Source: Sisyra terminalis
Taxonomy: Eukaryota; Arthropoda; Insecta; Neuroptera; Sisyridae
Direction of reading: 5' to 3'
Length of the DNA stretch: 64,000 bases
NCBI GenBank assembly: GCA_958496175.1
Contig: OY292274.1
Location: forward strand, 33,147,482 to 33,211,481
The notes beneath the pieces are model-generated. The model was not told the DNA's origin and did no database searches. It saw only the letters and a list, made by a program, of their open reading frames with translations. Positions 57,417 to 64,000 of this stretch are shown here, piece after piece (the first letter of the stretch is position 1; every line of letters starts with the position of its first letter). A program made the position numbers and the translations under genes.

Positions 57417-57482
57417 ATGCCGCGACAACGCATAAGAACTACTGCATGAAGGACTACCGACACGGAAATGTATCGAAAACCA
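57417..57482 (+). pseudogene. pogo/Tigger transposase start, broken
   Basis: The ATG at 57417 reads MPRQRIRTTA, a stop, then RTTDTEMYRK. The MPR..R.T.R start and following helix resemble the N-terminus of pogo/Tigger transposases. Nothing downstream continues it. Confidence 0.5.
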
Positions 57483-57796
57483 TTCTATTGAAGTAGATAT
57501 CCATAAAAATATGATGTTAGTAATAAAATCATTACGAGGACAAAAGTAACATACTACTTTTTTACCCTAGGGGGCTATGTTACTTTTGTCCCCATTCTCA
57601 TTTTTAATAAAACGTGTAATATAGCCTTAAAACGGAACGGGCTAGACAAAAATAAATTTAAACAATGTACAATTTATCTAATCAAGGAATGGATATGCAA
57701 ACATTCGGATTGCTATACATTCGGATTTTACGACTATGTAAACAATAAATAAGAAAACGTCAAAAAACTTACTTTTGGCTCGTTAAAACACATTAC

Positions 57797-58294
57797 CAGA
57801 GAAGAGAGACTTATATAGAAGTTCAATTCATATGGAACATCAAAACTGATCAAAACATGATCTAGTATTTCTAAAAGAAACTAATAGATGGCATTGTAAT
57901 GCAAAATATCACTTTGCGTTGTATTGAGGAGGAGCCTAACCCCTTCTATTCTTGAAAACATTATGTTTTGAATATTATCGATGTAGCTCAATATATCGAT
58001 TTAGCTTAATATATAGGATTGAAATATTTGTATAAGATGAAATATTAATAATAATTTAGCTGTATTAGATTTTTATTGTTACTTAATTAAAATACGATAA
58101 TTTCATGATGATATTAGAGTTTCATTTCAAATTTAAATTCCCTCCTTTATTTACGTATGCGCTTTGAAATTTAAAGGCGTGGCCAAGTACGGTTTCGTAC
58201 AGCGCCAACTGAGGTCCGTAATGCAGAACTACCGGCCCAAGCGCCTTTTTCGTTAACGTGATCATTGAAGTTCTATATAAGTCTCTCTTCTCTG
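57797..58294. mobile_element. innermost inverted-repeat transposon
   Basis: CAGAGAAGAGAGACTTATAT and AGAAGTTCAAT are exactly mirrored at the right by ATTGAAGTTCT and ATATAAGTCTCTCTTCTCTG. ACATTAC occurs on both sides (57790-57796, 58295-58301), a 7-bp duplication or a degraded 8-bp one. Ends beginning CAGAG suggest hAT. It is non-coding. A tip-to-tip relative lies at 6415-6450. Confidence 0.85.
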
Positions 58295-58752
58295 ACATTA
58301 CGTCTTATTATATAACCTAACAACGCACTGCGCACGCGTTGACGTAATGCGATTGAGGGCGGTGCTCTAGGCTATTACCTAATAGCGGCAAAGCGGAATT
58401 CGCCCATTGGATAAGCCTAGAAAGGATTTGTTACTTTCGACCCGCCGTTACTTTTGTACCCAGTCTCCCCTACATATAGATTATGCGGTTTGTTATCCGG
58501 AGAATCTCAAAATAGTTATCAAATGTTCTTACGAATTAGTATTTAATGTTATGCGGTATAGTGCAGAGCTAATTTATTTACGCTGTATATTTAATGTGAA
58601 TCTATGGCTAAATTGGTTTCTTTTACGGGTATTTTTACTAGCTGGAACGCATCTATTCCAATAAGATGTCTTAGTAATAGTGGTTTCGTTTAACGAATTT
58701 TCGATTTACGGACAATTTATGAGTAACATATCCTGTCCGTAAAGCGGGGAAT

Positions 58753-61700
58753 TATTGTATTGAGAATTCTTATAAGGGAAGTACAACAAATACCATGAGT
58801 ACAACGAATACAAATACAACAAGAACAGCGAATACAAAAAATCATCAATTAATCTTAATTCGAATCCTATGTCTGCTAAATACTCAGATTCTTTCGTTTC
58901 GAATCCGAAACGAAAGAGGCTCGAATTGAATCGACGTATAAAGTTTCTTTCTATATTTATGATTATGGACTATGTCACGAATAAATAATATAATGAAACA
59001 GAAGTCCTTACAGTGATTTACATTAGGGGTATTTATTAAACACCAATGGATTGAATCTACTCGATGTTTCTCATATAATATGTCAGATTGTTTCAATGCT
59101 TTGACAAAGAATTTTTCTATTCGATGCATCGATTTATTGAAATAAACTGGCTAATAATGATAAAAACTAATGAAAATTTGTATTTTTTCAATCTGAATTT
59201 GATTGTGGGTAACTAACCAAACCAAACGGTAAAGATGAACTGACTATAAATTTACGTAATCCAGCAGAAGGGTCCAACAAGAGTCCCGGAAATTTGAAGT
59301 GATAAAAATTTCGGTTTTCATGAGCTTTATACAATTATTTTCTTAACTTTTCTTAATTTTTTTCTTCAATACTTAACTATTGTAGGGATTTCTGATCCAT
59401 TCGGAACGTTTATGTTCATAGAATGTTTAAATATTCAACCACCGCGGAATAGAATGAAAGTAAAACGATGTAGAAACATATTTTTGTGCAAAGTCTGCCT
59501 AAATAGCATTAGTCTGGTTAGAGTTTTAAAATTAAACTTTCTTGACAATTTGAAAGATTTTCAGTCTCTTTGTTTTTGTATTGTAATCGTCTAATGATCT
59601 AAGAAAATATTTCTAATAGTTAGTAGATTTTTTTCACTTGAAAAGCTACATCTCATATCACTATCTAGTTCAGATAATTCTACTATAACAAAACTTATTG
59701 GTATAGCCGGTATAGCCCCTTATTATGTTAATTCTACATTCAAACATATCTACCAAACTAAAAACAGCAAAGTTTTTGCTGAAGAACTGAAGAACAGTTG
59801 AACGCAGAAAGTTTGATAACCTTTGATTTGATTACGGAAGATATTCATTGTTTTTAAATGATGTATCGATAAACATCGATGTAGGGTTTCGATATTTTAT
59901 ATCGAATAAAAACCTCGATGTATTCAAATGGACAACCCTAGTTTTATATTTTATATTCCCCTGGATTCCACAATTGTATGTGTCTATCTATAAGCTTAGA
60001 ACTCATATTAATACTACTCATATTGTTCATTCAAAATGTACAAAGCATTAAGTGATATTTTCAAACAACACCTAATTTATCGTTAGGTATTTGTACAGAT
60101 TTTTTAATGTGTTTTCAAAAACAAAATGCTTCTATAAAAAATAATATTATACGATTGTTTAAATTTAAACATTACTTTTAGGTATTCCTCGTATTAAAGA
60201 GATGTCTAAAATATTTGGAACATCCATAAAACACTGTATAATTAAAATTCGATTTTCTTAAGCATTTTTTTCGTGTGAAAAACATTTTTCTATGTAATTA
60301 ATCTAACAATTATTAAAAATATAAGCGTTTATATCTACTTAACTATATTTTGGTATCAGGTAACTATATTGACAATCAATTTAAAGCTTTATTTAATATC
60401 GCATAAATGTTTATTCTGCAACTTCAATCTTCATCCTTTAATTCATTTATAGGTACATCTAATTATATATTATTAATATTTGTAAATATTTATAAATTAA
60501 TTACCTAAGAATTTTATTTTATGAAAGACATGCTTCAAATAACATTTACTCGTGCATACATAATTAAGGTGAATGAAACATATTTATCTATTATACTTAA
60601 ACTTTTTATTTACATTGTTAATAATTTGAAGATATTTTTATATTAACATTTGTGTCTATAAATGAACATCCTTGTATATTTTTTCAAATGAAATTGATTT
60701 TTATTGTTTATACATATAAGTGATAAACGTACATATATTTAATTTATTTACCATGGGAAGTGGCAATTGTATTCCTTTTCTCAAGTAGATACATTTAATA
60801 TTACCTTTTGTTTGTAGTGGAAAAATATAAACAAAGGTAAATTAGAATATCAATTGACACTTGATTTTCTGCACTTAGTCCCAATTAGAGCTGAAGTGGC
60901 AATATAGAACTTGAGGGAAAGTTCATTTGGACCTTGTAAAGGTGTCTTACGAATTAATTATTGCTTTATAAAAAAAAATATTTCTATAGTTTTTTGTACA
61001 TTTTTAAAGTTTTTAAATGTGTATTTCTTTGATATACATACAATGCTTCATAGGTAGGTAAACATAATTTACTATAATAAACTAGAGAAAATGTGTCATG
61101 CTACCACATTTGAGAGTTGTTAATATGTAAACTAACAAAATGTTTTACTTATTGTGATGCTTTTCACGAATCATTAACTTTCATTTATTTTATCATTTAA
61201 TCATTGATTTTAAACAAATCGAAATTGTTAATAGTATGGTTTGTTTATTAATTTGAAAAAAAGAGACATATAAGTAAAAACAATTTAAATGAAATTTCAG
61301 CTGACTATTTTCAAATGAAATTTACTTTAACTTTTACTTGGCACAATTGTAGAACAGACTTCAATAAATCTACCTACATAATTAAACAATTGTTCTACCT
61401 ATACCTACAGTTTATACATGATAGTAGTATAATGTGAATTTAGTGTAAAAATATAGGTTTTAACTTTTTCTTGGAGACGTTTTCATTTAAAAGTGTTTTT
61501 TTTTCGAAGCCTAAGAAATTTATTGTTGAATGAAAAAATAAACTATTAGATATTGTTATCTCGAATGATATCACAATATACGAATAATTGTTAATTATTC
61601 CAATTTTCTCTTTTCGAAGTTCTTTAAAAACTTTCAGATTTTTGTCAGGTTTGACTTAATACCCCTTTTAATTATCTCGTTACGTATTGTTCTTTCAAAC

Positions 61701-62074
61701 TGTCTCATTTTCAACTAAAAGAAAAATCGAAAATGGAACTTTCGTGTCATTACATATTAAATCGTTATCACAAATTTATCATAAGGTACAAAGAATTTAT
61801 TTTGCATTTTCATCAACAATCAACCCAATTCACATCATTATTATAATTCTCATCAAATAAATACGACAATCTTTTTATATTGTTTACATTCTAGAAGTAG
61901 CTAATAAAAATGCAAATAAACATTCCCATATTTAACAGTTATATTCAATTTTAACTTTAAAATAATTATATTCTATGGTACAACTATAAAACCAAGGATT
62001 TTACATGCATTTTTTTCAATAGCTTCTTAAAACTCATTAACACAGTTTAAAAATTAATTTTTCTTTTTTTATAG
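58753..62074. other. intronic, mostly featureless
   Basis: It contains a perfect 11-bp hairpin (CTTTCGTTTCG / CGAAACGAAAG, 58891-58916). Otherwise AT-rich. The polypyrimidine tract and acceptor at 62060-62074 end the stretch. Confidence 0.45.
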
Positions 62075-62314
62075 GTGATCAAGGCAATACCAAAATTATG
62101 CAGCCATCAAGTTCTACGCTTCCGCTACCTTCCATGAGTATGATATCAGAAAACGTACATACTGATGTTACGGATGTTCCTCCTGCTCCTGTTGTTCCTT
62201 TACACATAGATGAAAAACAAAAAGGCCGTGCAATTAATTTTACTTTAGGAGATTCTGGTTCTGAAAATATAATCTCACCTAATGGAACTATTATTCCTAA
62301 TACAAAAATAATTG
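62075..62314 (+). CDS. second exon of the signal-peptide gene, Ser/Pro-rich extracellular segment
   Basis: An 80-codon exon (240 bp) lies between TTTTTTTATAG and G|GTAAGA, phase 1 at both ends. Joined to 16858 it reads ...TPPGDQGNTKIMQPSSST, LPLPSMSMISENVHTDVTDV, PPAPVVPLHIDEKQKGRAIN and FTLGDSGSENIISPNGTI. It has no Cys, low complexity in Pro and Ser, and two N-glycosylation sequons (NFT, NGT). The profile fits an extracellular linker rather than a folded domain. The gene continues beyond the window. The protein family is not recognised. Confidence 0.7.
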
Positions 62315-63483
62315 GTAAGAGTTTTAGATATATTAATGTTTGAACACAATGTTTCCAAAAAAAAAATGAAATAAAAATCATTTTTTGAACAAATCAAGAT
62401 AGTACAAGCACCGTTGGCACTTTCTGATAAACGCTTACCGCTTGATTTTCTGTAAATGACTATTAAATATGTCCGAACTAATCTTGAAAATTTTTGCCGC
62501 GGAATTTTAAAAAGGTGGAATGTGTTGATTCAGTATCGTAACAAAGGCGGTACCCAGGAGTCCAGTGCTACCAGAACCTTTTTGTTCAAAAAAACCTCTC
62601 CACGGCGCGCATGTACCTCCGTATTACCGGTCAGATAGTTAAGGCAGGATGCTTTAAATTAATTTAGAAATGATTTACGTTTTTTAATTTTTTAATAAAA
62701 ATAAACAATAATTAATTAAAACGGAGATAATATTTAAATATTGAAATATATTCATTTACAACTTGATTTTTTCTAAAATCAAAAAACCTAAAACCTAAAA
62801 AACCTATCTGTAGTCAATGAATGAAATATTATCGCCGGTTAGAAAGAAAAATAACCCCATTGGCGCGAAATAGCCCTGTCTGACTGCACAACCCAGGACA
62901 TAGGGCGCATAAAGAATTAAATCAGGACCAAATTTTGAGTCATGCGTAATAATTAGTAACATAAATATAAGAGTTTTGGATGATTAATTTTTTAGACATT
63001 GCACATTTTAATGTTAGAACTAGGTAATATTAGAAAATTTTACAAGGTCGCTATAGGTCGTTGTAGGAGTTCTCGGCGGGAGCATAAACGGCTAGTCACT
63101 GTGTGGATAAAATTACAAACAAATTAGAAAACGTACTCTGTAATTCATTTGATAGGAGTGATTAACAATTTTCCTTGGCTCGCCTGTACAATTGTCTATT
63201 TCCATAGGGCTTAACGCTCGCACTACCTTAAAAATTAAGCTTTATTTGAAAATCAAACTGTTTTAACTTTTATATTGTACTATAACATTAACGTTATTTT
63301 TGAGTATAGAAATCTAAGTCTAAAAATTCATTTTCACCATCAATTTCTATTATAATTATACTTCTAAATGACTAATATTTACAAAACTAGCACTTAAGCA
63401 AGATTAGCTAGTTTATTCACACTTTATTGGTGCCATTCAAAAAAAAAAACAAGATTCATACGGACTATTAATGAAGGCTTTTA
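62315..63483. other. second intron of the signal-peptide gene
   Basis: Less AT-rich patches at 62400-62640 and 62820-63200 carry frames without recognisable motifs. They may be old repeats. No exon was found. Confidence 0.4.
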
Positions 63484-63680
63484 AGCAGGCCATTCACGCT
63501 CCGACTTGCAGTCCAACTAGTGGTCCGACTTTCGAAGTTGAATCTAAAGTCAGACCGTGAATGGTGCTGTTGGAAGTTGGATGTCTAGTCGGACTAGTCG
63601 GATCATTTAGAGCGATAATTAGAAGATCCAACTAGTAGTCTGACTAGTTGGACTGCAAGTCGGAGCGTGAATGGTCTGCT
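63484..63680. mobile_element. PIF/Harbinger-type MITE with TTA duplication
   Basis: AGCAGGCCATTCACGCTCCG, then ACTTGCAGTCCAACTAGT, are mirrored by ACTAGTTGGACTGCAAGT and CGGAGCGTGAATGGTCTGCT. TTA flanks both ends (63481-63483, 63681-63683). The interior repeats GTCGGAC/GTCCGAC motifs. It is 197 bp and well preserved. Confidence 0.92.
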
Positions 63681-63683
63681 TTA

Positions 63684-64000
63684 CGGTCAGGGAAAGAAAG
63701 TAACTGCCATCCGTAATAGGATAAATCTATATAATGTTGAGTAGGTATACGTAGAAAAATAACAACCTTGAAGATGAATTACAATTAACTTATTATTTAC
63801 AAAATATTTTTTTTTGGTTTGTAGTATTTTTTAAAAACCGCTACATATTTTTTTCTTTACATACAACTCTTGAAAACCCTCATACTATGTTTATGACGAC
63901 AATATACTTATAACTTTCAATCAGTTAAGTCATTTACTGCACTGATTTTTTGACGCTGTTTTAATTGCTTTCGATTTTTCTTTAGCTTGAAGGGTTTGAA
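63684..64000. other. right edge, nothing recognised
   Basis: AT-rich sequence within the second intron, no features seen. Confidence 0.4.

Larger units (their letters stand above)
57066..58473 (+). mobile_element. inner pogo-type element
   Basis: GTAGGGGAGACCGGGTACAA is mirrored by TTGTACCCAGTCTCCCCTAC. AAAGTAAC blocks recur at both ends (57245, 57262, 58430 and 58446) and in a hairpin at 57537-57597. A broken transposase start lies inside. The TA duplication cannot be resolved cleanly. Confidence 0.85.
56880..58752. mobile_element. outer Tigger-like element of a triple nest
   Basis: The left end ATCCCCTGCTTTATGAACG and the right end, in complement ATTCCCCGCTTTACGGAC, are inverted repeats next to TA dinucleotides. 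Only about 190 and 280 bp belong to this element, and the middle is occupied by a later insertion. Internal TTACGGAC blocks recur on both sides. Confidence 0.65.
16859..62074 (+). other. first intron of the signal-peptide gene (about 45.2 kb)
   Basis: The intron is bounded by GTAAGT and a TTCTTTTTTTATAG acceptor, phase 1 on both sides. It holds nearly all the mobile elements listed below. An intermediate exon cannot be excluded. The assignment rests on splice phase, not on a transcript. Confidence 0.6.

Overview
This 64 kb window is AT-rich nuclear DNA from an animal, most probably an insect. It has spliced genes with GT-AG introns, a mitochondrial PNPase gene, an animal class II Arf gene and a dense set of insect-type DNA transposons, Helitrons and LINE remnants. 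There are no operons, Shine-Dalgarno sites or CRISPR arrays. The insect order cannot be fixed from the sequence.

Region 1 (about 1-11.6 kb). The minus strand carries a complete ten-exon gene for mitochondrial polyribonucleotide nucleotidyltransferase (PNPT1, 765 codons, 11560 down to 3672). Its 4.7 kb last intron holds a complete two-exon Arf4/Arf102F-type small GTPase gene on the plus strand (7581-8177), so two housekeeping genes are nested head-to-tail on opposite strands. The same intron also contains two long TA microsatellites and several MITEs. An orphan coding-like stretch lies at 998-1165.

Region 2 (11.6-16.4 kb). This spacer holds a decayed pogo-type element with a transposase PHD-finger remnant, a possible LTR and an antisense LINE reverse-transcriptase tail.

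Region 3 (16.4-64 kb). A plus-strand gene for a secreted or membrane protein begins with a signal-peptide exon (16696-16858, preceded by 5' UTR). Its likely next exon is at 62075-62314. Phases match across the 45 kb first intron, and the gene continues past the right edge. I do not recognise the protein.

The giant intron is a transposon graveyard. It contains three of the four copies of a palindromic hAT-like MITE (two of the four have perfect 8-bp target duplications), a full-length non-autonomous hAT inserted in a LINE, a PIF/Harbinger transposase remnant, two Harbinger MITEs with TTA duplications, a pogo element with a pipsqueak HTH ORF, a Helitron with PIF1-helicase fragments, a 1.1 kb foldback palindrome, a tRNA-like SINE head, a 176-bp tandem array and a triple-nested transposon cluster at 56.9-58.8 kb.

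Most of the window is non-coding. I found no convincing new biochemical system. The most noteworthy points are the nested Arf gene, an odd residue in the Arf switch II, the unrecognised giant-intron gene and the layered transposon insertions.
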